A stretch of 64,000 nucleotides of DNA from Thermoplasmata archaeon UBA61. Its GTDB lineage: Archaea; Thermoplasmatota; Thermoplasmata; Lutacidiplasmatales; UBA184. The notes beneath the pieces are model-generated. The model worked only from the letters and a program-made list of their open reading frames with translations, was not told where the DNA came from and ran no database searches. Positions 8,550 to 16,563 of the stretch are shown here, in pieces. Within the stretch, counting starts at the first letter, position 1. Each line of letters opens with the position of its first letter. The position numbers were made by a program, and so were the translations under genes. Location of the stretch: the NCBI GenBank assembly GCA_002503985.1, contig DASW01000002.1, positions 248,001 to 312,000 on the forward strand. Reading direction: 5' to 3'.

Positions 8550-9029
8550 ATGCTCCTGGGTCACGGTGAGAGCGTGCTGCGCAGCGCCTACGCGGTCGCG
8601 AGCCGAGGGGACGGGTCCGACGGTCCGCCCAACGGAGCCGGCGTCCTCTACGTGACGACGCTCCGTATCGTCTTCGAAGCTTCGGTGGCGCGACGCCGGA
8701 TCGGGCGACGTTCGCTCGCCGAGACCGAGACCCAGCTTGACGTCTCCCTCCACGAGCTGAAGAACGTGGCGGTGCGCCGAGGGCGTATCGGCCGCCCGCG
8801 TCTCGTGCTCGAGCTCGCTCACGGGCGCCCTTCGTTCGACGTGCTCGAACCGGAGGCGTGGACCGGAACGATCGCCCAAGCGAAGCGAGCGCTCCCGCCT
8901 TCCGGCACCGCGGCATGGGGCTCGACCCATACCATCGAGCGGCAAGTGGTCAAGGTCCGGTGCCGCTTCTGCGGAGCCCTGGGGAACGAGGTCGACGGGA
9001 GATGCCCGTCGTGCGGCGCGCCGCTCTAA
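8550..9029 (+). CDS. PH/GRAM-like domain protein with C-terminal zinc ribbon
   Basis: 159 residues. The first ~110 form a beta-rich unit (GVLYVTTLRIVFEAS... LDVSLHELKNVAVRRG...LVLEL) that looks like the PH-like/GRAM fold of archaeal lipid- or protein-binding modules; the end carries CRFC-x10-CPSC, a zinc ribbon. ATG 8550 lies 25 bases after the AlkD stop, so it may belong to the same operon. Function unknown. Confidence 0.6.
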   Translation: MLLGHGESVLRSAYAVASRGDGSDGPPNGAGVLYVTTLRIVFEASVARRRIGRRSLAETETQLDVSLHELKNVAVRRGRIGRPRLVLELAHGRPSFDVLEPEAWTGTIAQAKRALPPSGTAAWGSTHTIERQVVKVRCRFCGALGNEVDGRCPSCGAPL

Positions 9030-9044
9030 GCGGCGCTAGGTTCC

Positions 9045-10643
9045 TCAGAACGGAAGCTCGTAGAGGAGCCGGCGGAACCCCGTGACGGTCCAGAGGACCG
9101 CGAGGCCTCCGATCCCGAGGGCCAACAGGGCGCAGACCAGCTCGATGGAGACGGACGACGAGGAGGGGGAGAGGAGAGCGAACGTCCCAGGGATCAAGAT
9201 CGCGAACAGAAGGACCATCCCGGAGCCCATGGCGGCGAGCATCCCGCCCGGCCGCAGGAACTGGGGTCGCGGTCGTTCCTGGAAATCAGAGAACCGAGAG
9301 GCGAACACGAGCCCCCAGAAGGTGAGGACGACCGAGACCGCAACGACGAGAAGCAGGACACCGAGGACCGCGCCCACGGAAAGTCGGAAGTAGATGCCGA
9401 CCACGAGCCCGAGCGCGGCCGCCACTACTAACGACGGCAACAGAACGAACGCCGCCTTCGCGCGCACGAGGCTCTTGGCCGAGAGCGGATACGAGATCAA
9501 CGACTGGAGAGCCCGTCGTTCCTGGCCGACCGACGTGCCGGCGATGAGCAGCGAGAAGAAGCCCGCGACCCAGCCCACCCACAGGACGGAGACGAACCCA
9601 CCGAAGGTGGTTCCCTCCACCAGGACCAGGACGATCAGCACGATGGGGACGACCAGGGTGGGGAGCATCTCGCGACGGCGGACGAGGCCCTTCAGGTCCT
9701 TCGAGACCAGCGCCGACTCCGCTGCGCTGAGGCCGAGGAGGGCCAGGAACGGGTTGCGGGCGGCGTACCGATGCTCCTCGAGGCGGACCTCGGTCGCCGC
9801 AGGGACCCAGTAGCGCACGCGGAGCTCGCCCGCCAGGTAGACCAGCAGCGCCACGAAGGCTACTTGTCCCACGGCGAACGCGATGCCGAGCGCCGGGCTC
9901 CCTCCGACCCATTGGGTCACCGCCTCGGTCGACCAGAAGAACGGAACGGCGGCGGTCACCAGCCCGACCGCCGAAAGTCGCTGGGCCAGCCCGAGCAGGA
10001 ACACCGGGTTGAACGCGAGCTGGAGCGCGAGAATGACGACGACGAGGACGACCGCCCGAAGGATGAGGGTCACCTGGCCGCGCCGCCCGGCGCCGACGGA
10101 GCTCGCCCGTTGGGTGGCGGAGCGGAGCATCTCGACGAGCACCGCGCCTTCGAAGAGGGCGACGATCGTCAGCACGACGGTCAGGAGGTAGGCCGCGAGG
10201 GTCCCTCCGAACAGCGCGAACGGGAGCAGGACGCCGAGGGCCAAGGCCACGGCCGGCGAGTAGGTGTACGCGATCGCCGCGGCCGAGGCGGCCACGTACT
10301 CCGCGGGCGTTATGGGCAACCAGTTCGCGGCGTCGCTGCCCGCGAACTTCGCCGTCGCCGTCAGTTCGAACATGACCCCGGCGACCAGGACCACCCCGAC
10401 CGCGACCAGGGGCAGGAAGGGAAGGAGCGCGTTCGCGAGCGTCGCGACCTGGTGGCTCCCGAGCGCGCTCGCGCGCACGGCCTCTAGAGAGAGCCCGAAG
10501 ACCGCGAGGAAAAGGACGACGTCTACTGCCGCGATCAGCTGGGGTTGGCCGAGGAGGCTGTTCGGGTCGGAGGAGCTCCGCCCCGAGCGGAGCTGCGAGG
10601 CGACCAGGGTCAGCGCGAGGCGTCGAACGCGGTGGAGGTCCAT
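9045..10643 (-). CDS. ABC-2 type transporter permease
   Basis: A 532-residue membrane protein with roughly twelve hydrophobic segments arranged as two six-helix halves, separated by a hydrophilic stretch near residues 285-330. It has no ATPase motif. The ATP-binding protein lies directly upstream on the same strand with only 7 bases between the genes, so together they form an exporter. Substrate unknown; pairs of this type often move lipids, drugs or peptides. ATG 10643. Confidence 0.8.
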   Translation of the reverse strand: MDLHRVRRLALTLVASQLRSGRSSSDPNSLLGQPQLIAAVDVVLFLAVFGLSLEAVRASALGSHQVATLANALLPFLPLVAVGVVLVAGVMFELTATAKFAGSDAANWLPITPAEYVAASAAAIAYTYSPAVALALGVLLPFALFGGTLAAYLLTVVLTIVALFEGAVLVEMLRSATQRASSVGAGRRGQVTLILRAVVLVVVILALQLAFNPVFLLGLAQRLSAVGLVTAAVPFFWSTEAVTQWVGGSPALGIAFAVGQVAFVALLVYLAGELRVRYWVPAATEVRLEEHRYAARNPFLALLGLSAAESALVSKDLKGLVRRREMLPTLVVPIVLIVLVLVEGTTFGGFVSVLWVGWVAGFFSLLIAGTSVGQERRALQSLISYPLSAKSLVRAKAAFVLLPSLVVAAALGLVVGIYFRLSVGAVLGVLLLVVAVSVVLTFWGLVFASRFSDFQERPRPQFLRPGGMLAAMGSGMVLLFAILIPGTFALLSPSSSSVSIELVCALLALGIGGLAVLWTVTGFRRLLYELPF

Positions 10644-10650
10644 CGTACGA

Positions 10651-11472
10651 TTACCGGCTCAATGCGTCGACCACGTCGCGCAGGTCCCCGGTTCCGGTGA
10701 GCGAGAGGAAGACCTCCTCGAGGTCTCGCCCCGCGAGCCCGGTGCGGTCGCGTAAGGCTGCGACGGTCCCCGACGCGAGGACGTGTCCGCCGTGGAGGAT
10801 CACGACACGGTCGCAGATCGCCTGCGCGATCTCGAGCACGTGCGTACTGAAGAGGACCGCGACGCCCTCGTGGGCCGCCAGGTTCCGGAGCAGGTCCTTG
10901 GTGACGCGCGCGGACCTCGGGTCAAGGCCGTTGAGCGGTTCGTCCAGGACGAGGAGGCGGGGACGATGGAGGAGCGCCGCGATGAGCGCGACCTTCTGCT
11001 TCATCCCCTGGGAGTAGCCGCTGATGAGCGAGTTCTCGTGGCCCGCGAGCTCCAGCCCCGTGAGGAACTGCTGGATCCGTTCTCGCCGGGTGGCCCGGTC
11101 GAGGCCGTACATGTCCGCGACGAAGTCGAGGTACTCGGCCCCGGTGAGGAACTCGTACAGCGCGGGGGATTCCGGCACGTAGCCGATCTGCCGTTTGGTG
11201 CCGACCGGGTCCTCGACGACGTTCCGCCCGAAGAGGCGGATCTCCCCCGCGTCGGGCCGGACGAGTCCGAGGACCGCCTTCATGGTCGTGGTTTTTCCCG
11301 CACCGTTCGGCCCCAGGAGCCCGACGATCTGCCCGGCCGGAACCGAGAAGCTGACGGAGTAGAGCACATCGACAAAGCCGAACGCTTTCGAGACCCGGAT
11401 TACCTCGAGCGACGTCGAGGGGTCAGTCGGGGCGGGGCTCGGAAGCGGTGTCCCGGGAGAAGGAGATACCAT
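10651..11472 (-). CDS. ABC transporter ATP-binding protein
   Basis: A 273-residue ABC ATPase: Walker A GLLGPNGAGKTTTMK, Q-loop region IGYVPESPALYEFLTG, a signature-like YSQGMKQKVALIAALL and Walker B LLVLDEPLNGLDP, then the H-loop in LFSTH. It is of the ABC-2/CcmA-NatA kind and powers the adjacent permease. ATG 11472 is chosen; GTG 11496 is in frame, but a TTAA-containing AT-rich spot near 11503 sits about 30 bases upstream of 11472, fitting a leaderless start. Confidence 0.88.
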   Translation of the reverse strand: MVSPSPGTPLPSPAPTDPSTSLEVIRVSKAFGFVDVLYSVSFSVPAGQIVGLLGPNGAGKTTTMKAVLGLVRPDAGEIRLFGRNVVEDPVGTKRQIGYVPESPALYEFLTGAEYLDFVADMYGLDRATRRERIQQFLTGLELAGHENSLISGYSQGMKQKVALIAALLHRPRLLVLDEPLNGLDPRSARVTKDLLRNLAAHEGVAVLFSTHVLEIAQAICDRVVILHGGHVLASGTVAALRDRTGLAGRDLEEVFLSLTGTGDLRDVVDALSR

Positions 11473-11653
11473 CGACTCGACCGAGATGCCGACCACCGCT
11501 CATTAACCCGTGGGGGCGGTCGGCCCGGTCGGGAACCGCCCCAGAGCACAGCGGCGGTCTCGGCCGACCCGCGGCGCCCGGGGCAGAAGCGGCCGGAAGT
11601 CCACTTCGGGTGTACGCGGTCTATAAGGAGCGGAGCGGTTCAAGGGTGCCACG

Positions 11654-12640
11654 ATGCTCTCCGACTCGTTCGGCCGCGAGGTCACCGACATCCGGATCAG
11701 CGTGACCAAGCGCTGCAACTTCGGCTGCGTCTACTGCCATGACGAGGGCCTGGGTCCGGTCGCCCGGCCCCGGGCGGCGCACGGCGAGGAGATGACCCCC
11801 GCCGAGGTCGAACGGCTGGTCACCGTCGCCCGGGAGCTCGGTATCCGTTCCGTCAAGTTCACCGGCGGCGAGCCCCTGGTCCGCACCGACCTCGAGGAGA
11901 TCATCGACCGGACGGTCCGCCAGATCCCCGATGTGTCGCTCACAACCAACGGTTCGATGCTGGCGGCCCGCGCGGAGACCCTCCGGGACGCGGGGCTGAA
12001 GCGGGTCAACATCTCGGTCGACACCACCGACCCTGAGGAGTTCCGCTCGATCCGCAAGGGTGCCCTCGCGCCGGTGTTGCGAGGCATCCGCGAATCGCTT
12101 CGGGTCGGCTTGAAGCCGGTGAAGCTCAACATGGTGGTGTTCCGGCGCACCCTCCCGAACATCCCCCGAATGATCGATTTCGCGGGTTCCACGGACGGGC
12201 TGAAGTTGCAACTCATCCAGTTCATGCCCGAGCTGGTCCACCACCGCGAGTGGATGGTCGACATGCAGAGCGTGCACCGTTGGCTCGAGGAGCACTCCGC
12301 GCGCGTTCTCGTCCGAGAGATGCACCACCGACGCGTGTACATCATCCACGGGGCGGAAGTCGAGGTGGTCGACCCCGTGTTCAACCCCGACTTCTGCTCT
12401 CATTGCCACCGGATCCGGGTGACGCATCAGGGCGAGCTCAAGGGGTGCCTCAACCGGAAGGACGACCGGATCCCGACCCGCGGTTTGGATGACCTAGCGC
12501 TCCGAGAGGCGTTCCGACAAGTGATCACGACTCGCATCCCGTACTACGGCGGTTACATCACCGACCTTCCACCGCAGAACCCTTCGCCCCAGCTCTCGCC
12601 GGGGCCTCCGCGCGAGTCCCCCTCTCGCGCGACGGTGTGA
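11654..12640 (+). CDS. moaA: GTP 3',8-cyclase (molybdenum cofactor biosynthesis)
   Basis: Radical SAM enzyme for the first step of molybdopterin synthesis. The N-terminal cluster motif CNFGCVYC follows DIRISVTKR; GGEPLVR and TTNG are the SAM-binding elements; the C-terminal cluster is FCSHC...GCL near residues 250-268. The length (328) fits the archaeal form, which lacks the GG tail of bacterial MoaA. The last 25 residues are a Pro/Ser-rich extension. A TATAAGG sequence upstream fits a promoter. The MOSC protein at 15.9 kb is a possible molybdenum-cofactor partner. Confidence 0.92.
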   Translation: MLSDSFGREVTDIRISVTKRCNFGCVYCHDEGLGPVARPRAAHGEEMTPAEVERLVTVARELGIRSVKFTGGEPLVRTDLEEIIDRTVRQIPDVSLTTNGSMLAARAETLRDAGLKRVNISVDTTDPEEFRSIRKGALAPVLRGIRESLRVGLKPVKLNMVVFRRTLPNIPRMIDFAGSTDGLKLQLIQFMPELVHHREWMVDMQSVHRWLEEHSARVLVREMHHRRVYIIHGAEVEVVDPVFNPDFCSHCHRIRVTHQGELKGCLNRKDDRIPTRGLDDLALREAFRQVITTRIPYYGGYITDLPPQNPSPQLSPGPPRESPSRATV

Positions 12641-12676
12641 CGGGGGCCGCGGCGAAGCCTGCCGATGCCCCGGGGA

Positions 12677-12693
12677 CCTTTCCTCGAGAAAGG
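12677..12693 (+). terminator. Small hairpin after moaA
   Basis: CCTTTC and GAAAGG form a perfect 6-bp stem with a 5-base loop, 37 bases after the moaA stop. There is no strong T-run, so a terminator role is only a guess. Confidence 0.3.
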
Positions 12694-12775
12694 ACGGACC
12701 GCGGGAGAAGGCGATTTCGGGCTTCCGAGGGGATTATGAATGAGGAGTCCTCTCGTGCGTTAGGAGAGCTGACCC

Positions 12776-13228
12776 ATGACCGCGGACTTTGTGCTGAAGA
12801 AGACGCCGAGCATCCATGTCGCCGCCCTCCGTTGGACCGGGCCGTACAGTGAGCGCCAGATCCAGAGGCGGTTCGAAGAGGTCGAGAAGTGGGCGCGGAC
12901 GCGAGGCCTGCGAACGGGCCGCTGGATCTTCCGAGAGCCGGGGTCGCGCGTCTGGGATACCGCCATCGAGGTCCGTGGAACGGCACGTTCGGAGGGTAGG
13001 GTGAAGGTTCGGACGCTTCCCGCCGGGACCGTGGCGTGCGTGCGATTCGACCCCACCGTCGTTTCGCCCCGAGTCGTCTACCATGGGCTTTCCGACTGGC
13101 TGCGGTGGCAACGCAAAGAGAAGAAGATCCGCTCGGTCGTTTCCTACCGCGAGATCTACGAGGGAAACCCCTGGAAGGACAAGCGGGCCTGGTCGAGGAC
13201 CGAGGTCCAGTTCGTCGTTCGAACGTAA
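12776..13228 (+). CDS. GyrI-like small-molecule-binding domain protein
   Basis: A 150-residue stand-alone domain of the GyrI/SOUL-like effector-binding fold: VAALRWTGPYSE at the first strand, a long helix, then WDTAIEVRG and VKVRTLPAGTVACVRF, the conserved strand with the pocket. No DNA-binding region is attached. Such proteins bind or hydrolyse cyclic or hydrophobic ligands; the ligand is unknown. ATG 12776; an AT-rich GATTATGAATG about 40 bases upstream may be the promoter. Confidence 0.7.
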   Translation: MTADFVLKKTPSIHVAALRWTGPYSERQIQRRFEEVEKWARTRGLRTGRWIFREPGSRVWDTAIEVRGTARSEGRVKVRTLPAGTVACVRFDPTVVSPRVVYHGLSDWLRWQRKEKKIRSVVSYREIYEGNPWKDKRAWSRTEVQFVVRT

Positions 13229-13306
13229 CCGCCCTAGGTCCGTCGCTGCCGCCCGGACGGCTCCCGCCGAGATCTCCCTGCCCAAGCGTAGATAACTCGG
13301 GAGGCC

Positions 13307-14077
13307 ATGGAGGCCGAGTCGTCTGAGGACGGAAGCATGGCAACAACGTCGGCCACCGGGAGCGAGCAGGACAGGACCGGGCTCTTTCGCATCGCCACCG
13401 GCGCGGGCGTCGGCCTCGCGGCCGCGATGCTCGCCATTGTCGTTCCCGTGGCGTTCCTCCTCATTGCTTCGTATGATGCGTTCGGGTTCCTCTCGCTGCA
13501 TCAGACCGCGTTCCTCGATGCCACGGCGCTCCTGATCCTGGCCGGTGCCCTGCTCTTCCTGGTCTCCCTCTTCTTCTACCGCCGCGGATTCGCCCTGCTC
13601 CGCAAGGTCGACCCCCGGTTCACGGTCGCGTCGATCCTTTGTTTGATCGGTACCCTTGGGTTCATCCTCGTCCTGATCGCGGCGGTCGTGATCGTCGGGT
13701 CCGCGAGCTCGCTCCTTTCGTGCATCAGCGGTCAACCGACCCACGCGCTCACCTGCCTGCGCTCCGGGCAGCCTCTTGGAGCGTACACGGGCCTCGTCGG
13801 ATTCTGGCTGGGATGGCTCGGCGGTGTCGGGATCGTGCTCGGGCTCTCCACCGGCTCGTCTCGGTTCAAGACCCGGGAGGTCGGCCTCGGCGCGGCCCTC
13901 TACGCGATCCTGCTGCTCGCCCTCGTCGGACCTTTCGTCGCGCTGGTCGTCTCGTTCCCCGGAGTCGAGTTCCTCCTACTGTTGGTGCCCTTCCTCGCGG
14001 TGCTGGCGCCCCTCTTCGTCTTCCGCGGGGCCGACCGGGCACGGTCTAGCGCCCCCGCGACGCCATCGGCGAATTGA
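13307..14077 (+). CDS. Polytopic membrane protein, DUF973-like
   Basis: 256 residues with about six transmembrane helices, polar N-terminus and a Ser/Ala/Pro-rich C-terminal tail. A Cys pair (LLSCISG and LTCLRSG) is in an extracellular loop and may be disulfide-linked. Layout and spacing resemble the archaeal DUF973 family, whose function is unknown. ATG 13307 is used, but ATG 13337 is also possible. Confidence 0.55.
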   Translation: MEAESSEDGSMATTSATGSEQDRTGLFRIATGAGVGLAAAMLAIVVPVAFLLIASYDAFGFLSLHQTAFLDATALLILAGALLFLVSLFFYRRGFALLRKVDPRFTVASILCLIGTLGFILVLIAAVVIVGSASSLLSCISGQPTHALTCLRSGQPLGAYTGLVGFWLGWLGGVGIVLGLSTGSSRFKTREVGLGAALYAILLLALVGPFVALVVSFPGVEFLLLLVPFLAVLAPLFVFRGADRARSSAPATPSAN

Positions 14078-14154
14078 AATCGGTCACGGGCTTGCGAGGT
14101 CCCTCCGACGATCGAAGCCCCTTGCCGAGGGGCCGGTGCGGAGACGAGAGGACC

Positions 14155-14721
14155 ATGTCCGAAGCAGCTCGAGGGATTGCGAGACCATCCGAGACCGCCA
14201 CGCTGGGAGGAGGGTGCTTCTGGTGCACCGAGGCGATCCTCTCCGGGCTCTCCGGCGTTTCGACCGTCACGTCGGGGTATGCCGGCGGGACCGTTCCCCG
14301 ACCGACCTACGAACAGGTGTGCACCGGGCGGACGGGCCATGCGGAGGTCGTCCAGGTGACGTTCGACCCGAGCGTCGTGAGTTACCACGACCTCCTCACC
14401 ATTTTCTTGACCACCCACGACCCCACGAGCCTGAACCGGCAGGGGGACGACGTGGGTACTCAGTACCGTTCCGTGATCTTCTTACATTCCGCGGCTCAGC
14501 GCGCGACCGCCGAGCAGGTCATCGGCGAGCTCGAGGAAGCGAAGCTCTGGAGGCGGAAGATCGTCACCGAGCTCGCGTCCTTCACCGAGTTCTACCCGGC
14601 CGAGGAGTACCACCGGGACTACTTCCGACGCAACCCGGGCAGCGGCTATTGCCGCGTGGTGATCGCCCCGAAGGTAGCGAAGTTTCGGAAGCAGTTCGCG
14701 GCACGCCTCAAGCCGGTCTGA
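14155..14721 (+). CDS. msrA: Peptide methionine sulfoxide reductase A
   Basis: Reduces methionine-S-sulfoxide in damaged proteins. The catalytic motif GGGCFWCTEA is intact (Cys in GCFW) and followed by TSGYAGG, HAEVVQVTFDP, HDPTSLNRQGDDVGTQYRS and FYPAEEYHRDYF. Length (188) is normal. ATG 14155 is preceded by GAGAGGA. MsrB is not in the window. Cytoplasmic. Confidence 0.95.
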   Translation: MSEAARGIARPSETATLGGGCFWCTEAILSGLSGVSTVTSGYAGGTVPRPTYEQVCTGRTGHAEVVQVTFDPSVVSYHDLLTIFLTTHDPTSLNRQGDDVGTQYRSVIFLHSAAQRATAEQVIGELEEAKLWRRKIVTELASFTEFYPAEEYHRDYFRRNPGSGYCRVVIAPKVAKFRKQFAARLKPV

Positions 14722-14745
14722 GCGGGGTAGGGGCCGAGCCTCGCG

Positions 14746-15324
14746 TCACAGCGCGAGGAACAGGAAGTACGCCGCGAACGCGAAGATCACGATCCCCGAC
14801 CCGACGACGACCGCGCGGGCGATCGTCGGCCGTCGCTCCGTGCCGGCGTGCACCGCCCATGGGAACACGAGGATCCACCCCGCGATGGCTCCGAAGAGCC
14901 CGACGAAGAGGACCCAGCCCCCGAAGTAGGCGAAGGCGAGGCCCGCGGTGAGCCACCAGACGATCTGGAACGGGTTCGAGACCCCGAGTCCGAGCGCTTT
15001 CGTATAGGTCTTGGCGCCCGTGGTCTCGAGTGGGGGGTTCCCTGCGGCTCTTCGGAGGAGCCCGATCCCAAGATACACCATCACTCCGGCACCGACCAGA
15101 TAGATCCAACGAAGCGCCGCGGAGAGGTCGACCGCGGAATGCAACGCGTAGACGAGGACTCCGAGCACGAGGTCCGCGCTCATCGCGCCGAACCCGGCGG
15201 TTACGCCCTCCCGGAACGAACGTACCGATTGCGACGCGATGAAGGCGTTCATCGGGCCGGGAGGGATCGTTAACGAGAAGCCGAGGACCAGGCCGAACGC
15301 GAGTTCGACGAGGGACGCGGCCAC
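14746..15324 (-). CDS. LysE/RhtB family exporter
   Basis: 192 residues, six transmembrane helices, with the family N-terminal signature GFSLTIPPGPMNAFIASQSVRSF and the AxxGAxSAD-like segment FGAMSADLVLG. These proteins export amino acids or related small molecules; the substrate is not predictable. Convergent with msrA. Confidence 0.85.
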   Translation of the reverse strand: MAASLVELAFGLVLGFSLTIPPGPMNAFIASQSVRSFREGVTAGFGAMSADLVLGVLVYALHSAVDLSAALRWIYLVGAGVMVYLGIGLLRRAAGNPPLETTGAKTYTKALGLGVSNPFQIVWWLTAGLAFAYFGGWVLFVGLFGAIAGWILVFPWAVHAGTERRPTIARAVVVGSGIVIFAFAAYFLFLAL

Positions 15325-15393
15325 GGTCCCTATCCTCAGCGTCGCAACGATCGGCTCTGGCGCACGTCGGCGACCCGCGCCGCCGTTGGACCG

Positions 15394-15777
15394 TTAACCC
15401 GGAGGCGGAGGTACTTGGCGCGCCTCAACCGTTATCACGCGGTCGACGGGCTGCTTCCACGTCAGGGCCAAGATGCCCCCGATCAGGGTCAGCAGGAATC
15501 CCACGAGGAAGCCGCCCAACGCGACCGCGATGCTCACGAGGGCGAAGACGATCGCGAGGGCACCCCAGACAACGTGCGCCGAAGGGACGACAATCATGAG
15601 GATTCCGATAATGATTGTAAGGAACCCTAGCGCAAGCCCGAGGAAGAAAATCTCGCTGTGGAACCCGATGAACGCGAAGATGGCGCCGATCAGCGCGAAG
15701 GCGAGGCCTCCGATCAGGATGAAGAACCCGCCGAGGATCGTCAGAACCCCGGCTCCCACGGGTCGCGGCATGGGCAC
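15394..15777 (-). CDS. Small four-helix membrane protein
   Basis: 127 residues made almost entirely of four hydrophobic helices rich in Gly, Ile, Leu and Phe, with a short polar tail. Similar short glycine-rich membrane proteins are frequent in Thermoplasmata and ammonia-oxidising archaea; role unknown. ATG 15777. It lies 70 bases upstream of the LysE gene on the same strand. Confidence 0.65.
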   Translation of the reverse strand: MPMPRPVGAGVLTILGGFFILIGGLAFALIGAIFAFIGFHSEIFFLGLALGFLTIIIGILMIVVPSAHVVWGALAIVFALVSIAVALGGFLVGFLLTLIGGILALTWKQPVDRVITVEARQVPPPPG

Positions 15778-15919
15778 TCGGTAGGCGCGGGAGGAGAAAA
15801 GGACGATTCCGACCGTGCTTGCCGCGGCCCGATCAATCGTCCCCGACCGACCCTAACGTATTTTGAGAGAGGAGGTCTCAGGGTCCTGCGGAAGTGGACC
15901 CTTGGCGGCCGGATCTCGA

Positions 15920-16405
15920 GTGTCTGGGCGGGTGTTCGAGATCCACTGCAAACCCGAGGTCCCCGGCGAGCGCGGCCTGCCGAAACCGATGGTGCCCGAA
16001 GTGTTCGTCTCGCGTGCGGGGCTCAAGGGTGACTTCAACCGGTACCGGCACGAGGAGAAGCACGACGACCCGGCGATGGCGGTCCTGATCATGCCGAGGG
16101 AAACGTTGAGCGACATCGTGCGCGAGGGATGGCCCGTCCGCTACGGGGATCTGGGCGAGAACCTCATCACTGAAGGGATCGCGTACGATGCGTTCGTTCC
16201 CGGACGCCGGTTCCGGGCGGGCGAGGCCCTCCTCGAGGTGTCGAAGGCGTGCACGCCCTGCGACTACCTCTACCTGCTTCCCTACGTCGGACCCACCCGA
16301 GGACCAGAGTTTCTCAAGGTCATGCTGGGCCGTCGAGGGTGGTACGCCCGGGTCCTCCACGAAGGCCGGGTCCGCGTCGGGGATCCTGTAGAAGGCACGG
16401 ACTGA
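15920..16405 (+). CDS. MOSC domain protein
   Basis: 161 residues forming one MOSC (MoCo sulfurase C-terminal) domain: GLKGDFNRYRH, the LGENLITEGI strand and, near the C-terminus, VSKACTPCDYLY, where a conserved Cys is placed for sulfur or metal transfer. MOSC proteins deliver sulfur or bind molybdenum cofactor; moaA at 11.7 kb supports a cofactor context. GTG 15920 is chosen because a TATA-like GTATTTT lies about 60 bases upstream; TTG 15863 would overlap it. Confidence 0.8.
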   Translation: MSGRVFEIHCKPEVPGERGLPKPMVPEVFVSRAGLKGDFNRYRHEEKHDDPAMAVLIMPRETLSDIVREGWPVRYGDLGENLITEGIAYDAFVPGRRFRAGEALLEVSKACTPCDYLYLLPYVGPTRGPEFLKVMLGRRGWYARVLHEGRVRVGDPVEGTD

Positions 16406-16436
16406 AGTTCGTGGGAGGGCGGTGGTCCTCCCGACG

Positions 16437-16485
16437 GACCCGTCTCGGGCGTTCTCGTACGAGCGTCGGAACGCGAGACCGGGTC
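16437..16485. repeat. Long imperfect hairpin between MOSC and thermopsin genes
   Basis: 16 base pairs in three blocks: GACCCG/CGGGTC, then TCTCG/CGAGA, then CGTTC/GAACG, with small bulges and a 14-base loop that contains the palindrome TCGTACGA. It could end transcription of the MOSC gene or be a structured RNA. It lies about 50 bases upstream of the thermopsin TATA box. Confidence 0.5.
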
Positions 16486-16533
16486 CAGCCTAGCCGACGA
16501 CCAAGAACTCAACTCGTTCGCCCGGGAACCTTT

Positions 16534-16539
16534 CTATAG
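16534..16539 (+). promoter_or_regulatory. TATA box of the thermopsin-like gene
   Basis: CTATAG in an AT-rich patch (TTTCTATAGTAGAA), 25-30 bases upstream of ATG 16564 in GC-rich surroundings. The spacing implies a leaderless transcript. Confidence 0.55.
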
Positions 16540-16563
16540 TAGAATTGCCCGTCAGCGTCCGCT

